A DNA stretch of 64,000 bases from JABDGM01 sp046349975. Its GTDB lineage: Bacteria > Planctomycetota > Planctomycetia > Pirellulales > Lacipirellulaceae. The notes beneath the pieces are model-generated. The model made no database searches. It had not been told where the DNA came from and was given only the letters and a program-made list of their open reading frames with translations. Every line of letters begins with the position of its first letter. Position 1 is the stretch's first letter. Location: NCBI GenBank assembly GCA_046349975.1, contig JAXMBH010000005.1:124001-188000 (forward strand), in the 5' to 3' direction. Made by a program: the position numbers and the translations under genes. Of this stretch, positions 43,440 through 51,569 are shown piece after piece.

Positions 43440-44699
43440 CTACTTGTTTTCGCCAACTGGCTTGTCTGCTGGCGGCGAATCGGCAGGGGGCTCGCTGGCA
43501 GGCGCCGCGGATGTTTCAGCCGGTGCAGCGCTGGCATCCGCCTTTGGTGCGTCGGCGGCCGGTTCTGCCGCTTTCTCGCCGTCGGTTGGAGCAGGCGGGG
43601 TAGCCGGTGGGGCATTTTCTGGCGTCGCTGCGGCCGCATGTGGATCCGCTCCAGCGGTTGGCGCTGGCGGGGGCGGAATATTGCGGCGTCGCCGTTCGCC
43701 GAGATCGCGTACGTAATGCACGAGATACCAAATGTTCTCGGGATTGTCCTTGAAGACCTGCGAGAAGCCGGGCATCGGCGTACCGTTAATGCCGGAATAA
43801 ATGCGGCGATAGATATCGATCGGCCGGCCGCCGCCGCGGTACATGCCGGAGGTCAAATCGGCCGCCGCCGCCGTGTGGCCCCACGAATCCTTGCCGATAT
43901 CGATGCCGCCTGCCAAGCCGCCGCGGCCGTCGAGCCCGTGGCACTTGTTACACACTTGTTGGATGTACAACTCCTGCCCCTTAGCGATCGTCTCGGCTGT
44001 CATCGCCGGCATCGGAGTGAGCGGCATCACGGTTTGACTCTGGGCATCCTTCCACTTCGCGTTCACCGCCTCGGCAGTCGCCTTGATGGCGTCTTCCGAA
44101 AGCTCGCCTTCGTCTTTCGCAAGAGCCACGAGTTGCTGCTCGAATTCGCCACGCTGCGACAGGTTGATCACGTAATCGGCGACCGCCTCGAGATCGGCGG
44201 GGTCGAGCTCGTCAAACGTTGGCATCGACGTGCCGCGAACGCCTTGCTTCAGCGTGCGGATTAAATCGACATGCCGGGGCTTTGAGCCGTACGGAGTCGA
44301 TGTGAACTTGAAGATGCCCTTCGTATAGTCGCGCGGAGCCGGGTGGAGGTACTTCGCCACCGGGCCCTGACCATCGCCGTTCACACCGTGGCACGGCTGG
44401 CAACGCAGTTCAAATACCTGCGCGCCGCGCTCCAGCGTCTTACGATCGGCCGTCGGATCGGCAAACAAGATCGGCGCCGTTGGCGTACCGAAACGCACGA
44501 CCAATTCCTTCTCGATCTGCTTCTGCAGGTCTTGCAGTTCCTTCCGCTCCGCGTCATCGGCCGCGTCATTTGGCAGCGCGTTCAAGTCGCCGCTCGGCGT
44601 GAATTGTGGAATCGGCTGCGGCGCGCAACCGACGATGAGCGCAATTCCACAAACCCCGGGCAACAACGAGCCCACGATGATCCTTGCAACCTGCCGCAT
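43440..44699 (-). CDS. Dihaem cytochrome c lipoprotein (CcoP-like electron donor)
   Basis: 419 residues from ATG 44697-44699. The signal sequence ends in the lipobox GIALIVGC, so the protein is anchored by lipid at Cys25 and not by a CcoP-type helix. Two c-type haem motifs are Cys100-Q-P-Cys103-His104 and Cys250-N-K-Cys253-His254, each with a later methionine ligand (GTSMPTF near 159; NGTPMPGF). The C-terminal 75 residues are a Pro/Ala-rich tail. It heads the oxidase operon and replaces CcoP functionally (inference). A longer frame to 45017 has no signal peptide. Confidence 0.88.
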   Translation of the reverse strand: MRQVARIIVGSLLPGVCGIALIVGCAPQPIPQFTPSGDLNALPNDAADDAERKELQDLQKQIEKELVVRFGTPTAPILFADPTADRKTLERGAQVFELRCQPCHGVNGDGQGPVAKYLHPAPRDYTKGIFKFTSTPYGSKPRHVDLIRTLKQGVRGTSMPTFDELDPADLEAVADYVINLSQRGEFEQQLVALAKDEGELSEDAIKATAEAVNAKWKDAQSQTVMPLTPMPAMTAETIAKGQELYIQQVCNKCHGLDGRGGLAGGIDIGKDSWGHTAAAADLTSGMYRGGGRPIDIYRRIYSGINGTPMPGFSQVFKDNPENIWYLVHYVRDLGERRRRNIPPPPAPTAGADPHAAAATPENAPPATPPAPTDGEKAAEPAADAPKADASAAPAETSAAPASEPPADSPPADKPVGENK

Positions 44700-45070
44700 T
44701 GAGAACGCATCCCGCGAATGAAGAAAGTGATAGTACTGCTGACGAGGACTGGCGTCCGCTTCGCAAAGCGTGCGCCGGCCGGTGTTTGCCACGTGATGAA
44801 ACGGGCCCGAGGCAAACTTCGATGGTTGAATACAGTGCCAAAAACTTTTTGAAAATGCAAGTGGCTGCGCAATTAAAAATCGTTTGAGCCGCTTGGGTGT
44901 GCCGCGCCGCACGAATACGAGCGTTATCGCACAGAGTGCACACTGAAGGAAATCGTATTTTCCACGCGTCGATCGTACAGACGATGCATGATTCGCGTCA
45001 TGAGGAACGCCAGTCATCGCGATACCCCCTCAAGTAGGCTACAATGCCGGACTCACACTGGAGCAACCCG
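44700..45070. other. Divergent promoter region between the oxidase operon and a sugar dehydrogenase gene
   Basis: 371 bases that must hold promoters for both directions. I looked for an FNR/ANR box (TTGAT-N4-ATCAA), as would be usual for cbb3 oxidases, and saw none. AT-rich stretches at 44832-44885 are the best promoter candidates. Confidence 0.4.
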
Positions 45071-46297
45071 ATGCAGCAACTTCGTATTGGTTTATTGGCC
45101 ATTCTGGCACTGCTTCCGACCCGCGTGTTGGCCCAGGTGGATGAGCGCCCTTTGAGCGTGGGCATCTCCCTCGCTTTCGCTAGCTTGAAATGGCCCGATT
45201 GGCTAACGGGCGCCGATAGCGGTAAGAGCCGCGACCCGAGACCGCTGCTGCTCACCGGCGTGAATGACGGCACGAACCGGGTGTTCGTCGCGTCACAATA
45301 CGGAGCCGTACTGTTTTGGCCGAACCAGGCCGTTGTCGTGGAACCTGGCACGCTGCTGGATATTCGCGATCGCGTGCAGTACAGCGACGAGCAAAATGAA
45401 GAGGGGTTCTTGGGATTCGCTCTCCACCCAAACTTCAAGCAGAACGGCGAGTTCTTCGTTTACTACACGGCAAAGCCGACGGCCACGCACCCACATCTGT
45501 CGGTCATCTCACGTTTTCACGTTTCCCAAGAAAACCCCGATCACGCGGACCCGAAGAGTGAAGAAATCATTCTCACCATTCCGCAACCCTATTGGAATCA
45601 TAACGGCGGCACGATCGTATTCGGGCCGGATGGCTATTTATACATTGGCCTCGGCGACGGCGGCGCGGCCAACGATCCGCACGGCAATGGCCAAAACCTG
45701 AAGACGCTATTGGGGAAGATTCTACGGATCGACGTCGACCACAAGAATCCGCCGATGAACTATGCCATCCCGAAGGACAACCCGTTTGCAAATCGCAATG
45801 ACGGCACGCGCGGCGAAATCTGGGCCTATGGCATTCGCAACGTGTGGCGTATTGCGTTCGACCGCGCGAAGGGAGATTTGTGGGCCGGGGACGTCGGGCA
45901 GGATCTATGGGAAGAGATCGACATCATCACGCGCGGCGGCAACTATGGTTGGAATCTGCGCGAAGGCAAGCATCCCTTCGGTCCCAACGGCAACCCGCCG
46001 CGAGCCGACTTGATCGAACCGATCTGGGATTATCCGCACAGTGTCGGCAAATCGATTACGGGGGGGAATGTCTATCGCGGCAAAGCGGCGCCCCAGCTCG
46101 AGGGTGCTTACATTTACGCCGACTATGTCACCGGCCAAATATGGGCGCTCGCGTATGACGCCAAAACCAAGCGCGTCACCGCGAACCGCACGCTCCGCCA
46201 GAAAGGAGAGCCGATTCTATCGTTCGGCGAAGATGATGCCGGCGAAATGTACTTCCTCACCGCCACCGGCGGAATTTATAAATTCAGCGAACGCTAA
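45071..46297 (+). CDS. Periplasmic PQQ-dependent sugar dehydrogenase (Gdh/YliI-like)
   Basis: 408 residues from ATG 45071 with GGAG at 45060-45063. It has a signal peptide (LRIGLLAILALLPTRVLAQ). The body is a six-bladed propeller of the soluble aldose-sugar dehydrogenase type: VASQYGAVLFW, EEGFLGFALHPNF, WNHNGGTIVFGPDGYLYIGL, GDGGAANDPHG, LLGKILRIDVD, EIWAYGIRNVWRIAFD, WAGDVGQDLWEEID and GGNYGWNLREG. The conserved His (NHNGG) and Asp (GDGG) fit the PQQ/Ca site. It would oxidise sugars in the periplasm and pass electrons to the respiratory chain. It diverges from the oxidase operon, and its stop codon overlaps that of the next gene on the other strand. Confidence 0.88.
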   Translation: MQQLRIGLLAILALLPTRVLAQVDERPLSVGISLAFASLKWPDWLTGADSGKSRDPRPLLLTGVNDGTNRVFVASQYGAVLFWPNQAVVVEPGTLLDIRDRVQYSDEQNEEGFLGFALHPNFKQNGEFFVYYTAKPTATHPHLSVISRFHVSQENPDHADPKSEEIILTIPQPYWNHNGGTIVFGPDGYLYIGLGDGGAANDPHGNGQNLKTLLGKILRIDVDHKNPPMNYAIPKDNPFANRNDGTRGEIWAYGIRNVWRIAFDRAKGDLWAGDVGQDLWEEIDIITRGGNYGWNLREGKHPFGPNGNPPRADLIEPIWDYPHSVGKSITGGNVYRGKAAPQLEGAYIYADYVTGQIWALAYDAKTKRVTANRTLRQKGEPILSFGEDDAGEMYFLTATGGIYKFSER

Positions 46298-46692
46298 ACA
46301 GGACATTCGCGGCTAGGCGTTTTCAAGATCGGCAGAAATGCGGGAGCTTGCTCACGCAACCGCGATTCCAGCCGCGCCGTACAATCGCACTCGCCACACG
46401 CCCATGGCTCGGCGCCGTTCTCGTTGGCGCATTTCTGCCGGGCGTGAGCGTCCTGTATTCTCACCAAATCGAAATATTCTTCCCAATACGGCCGCTCTTC
46501 TTCTAGCGGTACGTTGCAATAGCACACTTCAACCCACCGCGCGGTGCCATCCGCAAACAGCCGAGCGTCCTGCATGTTCCGTAAGTACTCATCGCCGGCA
46601 ACGGAACCGGCTCCCAGTGTGCCACGCTCAATCGCTTCGACGAGCGCTCGCTCTTTACCGGGTTTCAGGCGTCCGCGCACTAGATATCGCAT
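46294..46692 (-). CDS. Small conserved-looking cytoplasmic protein with Cys-rich end
   Basis: 132 residues from ATG 46690-46692 (MRYLVRGRLKPGKERALVEA), with GGAAGAA in front. The first 80 residues form a ferredoxin-like alpha/beta pattern, perhaps a dimeric barrel. The C-terminal part carries RQKCANENGAEPWACGECDC, four cysteines that could bind a metal. I do not recognise the family. The gene converges with the sugar dehydrogenase so tightly that the two stop codons overlap (46294-46297). A longer frame reaching 46779 has no ribosome site. Confidence 0.6.
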   Translation of the reverse strand: MRYLVRGRLKPGKERALVEAIERGTLGAGSVAGDEYLRNMQDARLFADGTARWVEVCYCNVPLEEERPYWEEYFDLVRIQDAHARQKCANENGAEPWACGECDCTARLESRLREQAPAFLPILKTPSRECPV

Positions 46693-46826
46693 GGGTAAAT
46701 TCTTCCGCCAACCGGCTATTTGGCAAGCAGGCGACAAATTGAAACGTGAAAGTTTACGGGGTTTCACCTGTCTGCACACCGTTTGTTATAATCCGACTTA
46801 AGCCCAACCGCCGACCGAGGTCAATG

Positions 46827-47651
46827 ATGAGCACAGCCGTCATCAACGAGCTAAATACACCGTACCCGCTCGAGGCCGCCGCGATCGACCGCTTCCGCCG
46901 CGACGGCTTCATTCGCCTGGCGAATGTCTTCAGCGCCGAAACGCTTGCCGACATATCGCCCGAAATCAGCCGCATGGTCGACGAAGGCAACCGCCTCAAA
47001 GACATTCCGCTCCACGAGCGCACGCTCTACGACCAGGCATTTATTCAAGTGATGAACCTGTGGACGCGCAGCGACCGCGTGCGCGAGTTTGCGTTTTCAA
47101 AGCGCCTGGCCCGCATTGCGGCTGAACTTATGGGGACGCGGGGCACGCGCATGTGGCACGATCAAGCTTTGTATAAGGAGCCCTCGGGCGCGTTCACGCC
47201 GTGGCACGTTGACCAGCAATACTGGCCGATGGCCAGCCCGCACTCGATTACAGCCTGGATTCCATTGCAGCCGGTGCCAATCGAGATGGGTCCGCTCTGC
47301 TTCGGCCGCGGCAGTCATCTTAAACGCATCGGACGTGACCTCGAAATTAGTGCCGAAAGTGAGCAGGCGATCGCTGCCGCAGTTCGCCAGGAGAAGATCG
47401 ACGAAGTGCAAGAGCCTTACGCACTCGGTGACGTGAGTTTCCATCTGGGTTGGACACTCCACCGCGCCGGTCCGAACACGACAAGCGATACCCGTCGTGT
47501 CTTCACGATCATCTATATGGATGTCGACATGCGACTCGCCGCACCCAAGAACAAGAACCAGCAGAACGACTGGGACGCGTGGACTCCTAGTTCAAAGATC
47601 GGAGAGATTATGGCCGACCCGCTGAACCCAGTCCTTTACGAACAGCCGTAG
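46827..47651 (+). CDS. Phytanoyl-CoA dioxygenase (PhyH) family protein
   Basis: 274 residues from ATG 46827, with GAGG at 46817-46820. This is a Fe(II)/2-oxoglutarate oxygenase fold: FRRDGFIRLANVFSAETLAD opens the domain, PWHVDQQYW gives the H-x-D pair, ITAWIPLQPVPIEMGPLCF the following strands, and FHLGWTLHRAGPN the distal His, with a nearby Arg for 2-oxoglutarate. PhyH members hydroxylate lipids or small metabolites. In planctomycetes the family is expanded and substrates are mostly unknown. No operon partner is evident. Confidence 0.88.
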   Translation: MSTAVINELNTPYPLEAAAIDRFRRDGFIRLANVFSAETLADISPEISRMVDEGNRLKDIPLHERTLYDQAFIQVMNLWTRSDRVREFAFSKRLARIAAELMGTRGTRMWHDQALYKEPSGAFTPWHVDQQYWPMASPHSITAWIPLQPVPIEMGPLCFGRGSHLKRIGRDLEISAESEQAIAAAVRQEKIDEVQEPYALGDVSFHLGWTLHRAGPNTTSDTRRVFTIIYMDVDMRLAAPKNKNQQNDWDAWTPSSKIGEIMADPLNPVLYEQP

Positions 47652-47672
47652 CTGAATTTGCAGGCATTCGGC
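47646..47672 (+). repeat. Short dispersed hairpin repeat (CCGTAGCTGAATT family), copy 2
   Basis: CCGTAGCTGAATTTGCAGGC followed by ATTCGGC overlaps the stop codon of the PhyH gene. It differs from the copy at 6661-6690 by a few bases and keeps the GAAT/ATTC pairing. Confidence 0.5.
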
Positions 47673-47687
47673 ATCTTGACGTCGGAT

Positions 47688-49055
47688 TTACCGCCGCAGG
47701 GCATTCCCTCGCCGGTCGCGCAAACGCAGCGCCAAATCTGCAATCCGCGGATCTCGATCGTGAATCGATACCTGCCACGCCTTCTCGACCAAGACAGGGT
47801 CGTCAGACGTCGCCATTAGCGTCACGGCCGCGAGGCGAATCTCGGCATCCTCGTCGTCGGCCAACAGGCACAGCCACGGCCGCCTGTCGAGGCCTGACTC
47901 CTTCATAACCCGCTCACCAAAGTTCCGGCGCTGCTGTGGATCCGTCGACAAGTATTGCTTCACAAGCTCCGCCGGCACCCGCGTGAACCCGCGTTTCGCG
48001 AGCAGCCGCTCCGCTTCGCGACGCTCGTTTACCTGCTGCGAAGCGAGCTGAGCCAAGAGTTCCCGAGTCGGAATTCCGTCGCCAACCTCGCCCCTCTCTG
48101 CGTGATCGGCAATTTCGCGCGCGGTTGCCGAACCGGCGGGCTGTGCGGGCACCATTCGCAAAAGCGGCATTGCCCAGTCGGGCTGGCCGTTCAACTCGCC
48201 CGGCGGAGATACGTCGCCCGCGATGTCGCCTTGACCGACAAGCCGCTGCGGTGCAGCCGCTGCGTCGATATCGTCCATCGGCAACTCTCCGAATTCGGAT
48301 CTTGTCGAATCCGAGTGTGCGGCGCGGTCGGTAATCGGCGTTCCAGAGGCCGTCATGCTCTCCGTCGATTCTTCCGTCACGGTCGCTTGCGGGAGGAGCG
48401 GCTCCGCGGGAATTTCAGCGAACTCGCGCTCAAGCGGGGCTCGAGTTGGCGCAGCTAGCGGCGTAACGTCAACCGCCGCTTGGCCGTAACGTGGCTGGAA
48501 TCGGTAGAGTCCGCCATTCGATGCCACCGCTGCCCCTGGCTTTGTCTTCTCGCCGATCACCGCCGCCACTTCATCGCAGTACATCGCGACCAGTGGCAAG
48601 TTTTCGCCTGGGCACCGATTAGCCAGCCGCACAATTTCGTGCGTTGTTGTCCCGAGCCAAGGATAGTGCCGCACGGCGAACGCATGCCGCGTGCGCGCCA
48701 GTTGCGCTGCCAACTCGGCTGCGTGCGCGGCGACTGTGTCATGGTCGGAATCTTCTTCCAGCTCGCGCTTCCAGCGATCGATTAGCCCCGCGATCGCTGC
48801 TTGCCCAGCCTGTGACACTTCACGCCGATCGGATGCTGCTGCCTCCACCAGGATCGACAGCGGCGGATCAGCCATTGCCGCCAGCTGTTCGACGGCCGCA
48901 GTCGCTTCGCCCGGCTGCTGGCTCGCCAGCTGCACTGTCAGCGCTGTGATTACACGCGAGCGTTGCCACGCAAGCGCACCAATTGCACTGCCGACGATCA
49001 ACACGGCGACGAGCAGCGTATAGAGCAACGTTTGAGGTTTGGGGCGCATAACCAT
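47688..49055 (-). CDS. Membrane-anchored protein with HEAT-like repeats
   Basis: 455 residues. One N-terminal helix (TLLYTLLVAVLIVGSAIGAL) anchors a soluble part. Residues 45-110 (EQLAAMADPPLSILVEAAAS) and the C-terminus (WLCLLADDEDAEIRLAAVTL and QVSIHDRDPRIADLALRL) look like HEAT/armadillo-type helices. The middle (about 190-320) is low-complexity and acidic. This is probably a planctomycete-specific interaction protein; no enzymatic motif is visible. It converges with the PhyH gene and diverges from the secreted protein gene at 49389. Confidence 0.65.
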   Translation of the reverse strand: MVMRPKPQTLLYTLLVAVLIVGSAIGALAWQRSRVITALTVQLASQQPGEATAAVEQLAAMADPPLSILVEAAASDRREVSQAGQAAIAGLIDRWKRELEEDSDHDTVAAHAAELAAQLARTRHAFAVRHYPWLGTTTHEIVRLANRCPGENLPLVAMYCDEVAAVIGEKTKPGAAVASNGGLYRFQPRYGQAAVDVTPLAAPTRAPLEREFAEIPAEPLLPQATVTEESTESMTASGTPITDRAAHSDSTRSEFGELPMDDIDAAAAPQRLVGQGDIAGDVSPPGELNGQPDWAMPLLRMVPAQPAGSATAREIADHAERGEVGDGIPTRELLAQLASQQVNERREAERLLAKRGFTRVPAELVKQYLSTDPQQRRNFGERVMKESGLDRRPWLCLLADDEDAEIRLAAVTLMATSDDPVLVEKAWQVSIHDRDPRIADLALRLRDRRGNALRR

Positions 49056-49388
49056 CGCACCAGCAGCACGGCCAAGGCACTGTTTGCCAGTTCAAGTTGC
49101 ACGACCGTTGGGCTGCGAATTGTCGGCAGCCGCGCGGCTACTAGCAAGACCAGTGTGCGGCGCAGAACGATGCCAGCACGTCGATTGCGGCTGTCGAAAT
49201 CGGCCCTAATATGCCTGAACAACCCTGTTTCCGTCGCGTGCTGGCACGAGAATCAACGAACCGCGTCCTCCATTACTTTTCGCTCAGCCAGAGTCGACCC
49301 CCGGGCCGAAATACTTATGGGACCGACAAAGTTTAACGGGTGCGCCGCCTTCGTGCGCCGCGCCTGCCCGTCGGGTGGGGGGACAACT
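49056..49388. other. Divergent spacer
   Basis: 333 bases between two divergent genes. The rightward gene's frame is open across much of it, but no signal peptide or domain lies there. No repeat or clear promoter was recognised. Confidence 0.35.
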
Positions 49389-50351
49389 ATGACGTTGGCT
49401 TATCAAGCTTCGGGCGCGGGTGCGCCGCGTAGGGCACGCAAAGCGATCAGCACGGCCGGTCGCTGCGCCATACTCGCGGCGGCCGCGTTGGTGGTCAGCA
49501 ATCACGCCGTATTCGCGGCGCCGCCCACGATGACCCGGCCAGAGGCGGCGACCGGTTCCAACGACTCCGACGCAACTTCCAGCCGCGCCGCTCGTGACGA
49601 AGCCGTGCGACTCATCCCGTGGAAGCAGATGTCGCCCGCCAATCGCAGCCAGGCGCAATCCATCATCAACGACGCTTCGATCTATCGCCGTCTGCCAACG
49701 CGAATCATCGACTGCGATCCGGACCTCTTCACATTTCTGCTGCAACATCCGGAAGTCGTCATCGACGTGTGGCACGTGATGGGCATCAGTCAGGTCGCGC
49801 TCAACAAGTCACCCGATGGCCTGTATCGCGGCACCGACGGCGCCGGCACCAACGGCACCGTGAGGTACCTCTTCAGCAATTGGGGACCGAGCGCCCAAAA
49901 CACGGCGGTGGTATTTGCCGAAGGCGCCTACACGGGCCCGCCGTTCATTACACCGCTGCGGGCCCAAACGATCATGCTCGTGCGCTCGTCGGCCATTCAG
50001 GAAACGAACGGCCGGCATTATGTGACGGTGCATATCGACTCGTTCGTCCGCGTCGAGCAACTTGGCGTCGAGATCGTCGCCAAGACCGTCCAGCCCTGGA
50101 TCAACAAGTCCGCCGACCAAAACGTCATCGAGACACTAACGTTCGTGAGCAACTTCTCGCGGACGGCCGAACGCAACCCGCAGGGCATGCAGCGGTTGGC
50201 AAACCGGCTCAATGCCGTTGATGAACCCACGCGGGGCCAACTCATCTCCCTTTGCTTCCGCACGGCCGAGCGCTACTCACAACGCGATACGTCGACACGT
50301 ACCGGGGCCGTCGCCGCGATGCCGCCCAACGTGGCCATGATCGAACCATGA
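49389..50351 (+). CDS. Secreted protein of unknown function
   Basis: 320 residues from ATG 49389 with a G-rich ribosome site (GGGTGGGGGG) upstream. The N-terminus is basic and then hydrophobic (ARKAISTAGRCAILAAAALV, ending SNHAVFAA), an export signal. The mature protein contains EAVRLIPWKQMSPANRSQAQ, IIDCDPDLFTFLLQHPEVVI and DVWHVMGISQVALNKSPDGL, blocks I associate with an uncharacterised planctomycete family, without certainty. It is a compact alpha/beta domain with no enzyme motif. A bidirectional terminator at 50390-50434 separates it from the convergent PEP-CTERM gene. Confidence 0.65.
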   Translation: MTLAYQASGAGAPRRARKAISTAGRCAILAAAALVVSNHAVFAAPPTMTRPEAATGSNDSDATSSRAARDEAVRLIPWKQMSPANRSQAQSIINDASIYRRLPTRIIDCDPDLFTFLLQHPEVVIDVWHVMGISQVALNKSPDGLYRGTDGAGTNGTVRYLFSNWGPSAQNTAVVFAEGAYTGPPFITPLRAQTIMLVRSSAIQETNGRHYVTVHIDSFVRVEQLGVEIVAKTVQPWINKSADQNVIETLTFVSNFSRTAERNPQGMQRLANRLNAVDEPTRGQLISLCFRTAERYSQRDTSTRTGAVAAMPPNVAMIEP

Positions 50352-50389
50352 CGTCGTCGGGTCTTGCAACGGCACCACAAACGACGCTC

Positions 50390-50434
50390 AACGAAAGCGG
50401 CCCGCCCAGCATTTGGTGGTGCGGGCCGTTCGTT
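50390..50434. terminator. Bidirectional terminator between convergent genes
   Basis: AACGAA-AG-CGGCCCGC (50390-50405) pairs with GCGGGCCG-TTCGTT (50421-50434): 14 base pairs with a bulged AG and a 15-nt loop. It lies 38 bases past the plus-strand stop and 34 bases past the minus-strand stop. It lacks a long T-run. Confidence 0.6.
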
Positions 50435-50468
50435 CTCCGCCAGGGCCGCTATCGGCTAGGGGGACTTC

Positions 50469-51317
50469 TCAGCGGCTCTCGCGGCGAAGCAGTGTCATTC
50501 CTCCGGCGCACAACAACAGGCCAACGATCGATGGTTCTGGCACCGCTCCGCCAGACGATAGAGGCAGCGAATCACAGGCCGCCAACGATCCGGAGCTCGT
50601 ACTTGCCGTCATCGTCGCCGCCGCCACAAGTGACTTGAGGCCGCTCGTCGTCGTGGTCGTATCGGTGCCGCTGCCGGCGTTCTGAATATCGGTCAGGAAA
50701 GTGCTGATGTCCGTCTGAAACGACTGATACGTGGGCAAGTTGGTCTGCAACGTGGTTTGGGTTTCCGTAAGGTTGTCGATCTTGGTTGTCAGCCGATCGG
50801 TAATGCGGTTGATGTAGGCTTCAATCCGCGCCAGCCGAGCCGCCGAGATCGTGTCGTCGGCTTGGTAATTCGTCAGCAGATCGTTGTAGTAGGTCAGGTC
50901 GTCGCTGTACGTGGTAATCACATCGCCGATGCGGTCGATCCCATGTTGCACGCCGCTCAAGAACAATCCGTATTGGTCAGACAGCCGTTCCGTACGATTG
51001 ACGATGCGGTCATACAGCGAAGTGGTGAAGAAGTCTGTGTTATCTGCGACACCGTTGTCGTACTGAGTCTGCAGCGTGTCGAGCCGATCGGCAAACCGGC
51101 CTTGGACGTTGTCAACGACGTCGGCGACATCGAAGAAACCGAAGCCGAAGCCAAATCCGTCGCCGAACCCACGGCCATGGTGGTCGTCGCCGAAGCCCAA
51201 CCCACCAAGACCAAGGCCGCCGAGATCTCCCAGCCCAAACGATTCTCCGTGGTCATGTCCGTACGCAGCGCTTCCGCAAAAGAGTACTGCCAATAACGCA
51301 AACGTTTTCGCCTTCAC
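50469..51317 (-). CDS. PEP-CTERM surface protein with glycine-rich and coiled-coil parts
   Basis: 282 residues starting with GTG at 51315-51317 behind GAGGAGAA. It has a signal peptide (ALLAVLFCGSAAYG), a Gly/Phe/Asp/His-rich stretch (GLGDLGGLGLGGLGFGDDHH), and then a long helical region (residues about 70-220) suggesting a coiled coil. It ends in VPEPSIVGLLLCAGGMTLLR, a PEP-CTERM sorting signal with a basic end. Such proteins are processed by an exosortase and linked with exopolysaccharide or the cell surface. The exosortase gene is not in the window. Confidence 0.85.
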   Translation of the reverse strand: MKAKTFALLAVLFCGSAAYGHDHGESFGLGDLGGLGLGGLGFGDDHHGRGFGDGFGFGFGFFDVADVVDNVQGRFADRLDTLQTQYDNGVADNTDFFTTSLYDRIVNRTERLSDQYGLFLSGVQHGIDRIGDVITTYSDDLTYYNDLLTNYQADDTISAARLARIEAYINRITDRLTTKIDNLTETQTTLQTNLPTYQSFQTDISTFLTDIQNAGSGTDTTTTTSGLKSLVAAATMTASTSSGSLAACDSLPLSSGGAVPEPSIVGLLLCAGGMTLLRRESR

Positions 51318-51569
51318 GATGTTCTCCTCGTTCTCCAAATTCACAAAAATAAGTTGGGGTCGCGGGCCGGCGCTGGCCGCGTTTTGGGAATCCTAGAGCC
51401 GCAATGCAAATCGTACAGAGCCGTCCGCTATCTAGACCGAAAATCTGCTGCTAGCGCCACGACGTTTGAAAGTAGAGGGACCAGAATTGCGGCTCTGCCG
51501 GAGCCGTCACCGGCCGAATCCCCGCGACAACTTCGCGCAGTTGCAGAACGAACAGGAGCTCGGCGCCGC

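Noticed and set aside
44700..45070. FNR/ANR box controlling the oxidase operon
   Set aside because: No TTGAT-N4-ATCAA or close variant could be found in the spacer.
48963..49388. 142-codon upstream extension of the secreted protein gene
   Set aside because: It has no ribosome site or family pattern, and the export signal begins only after ATG 49389.
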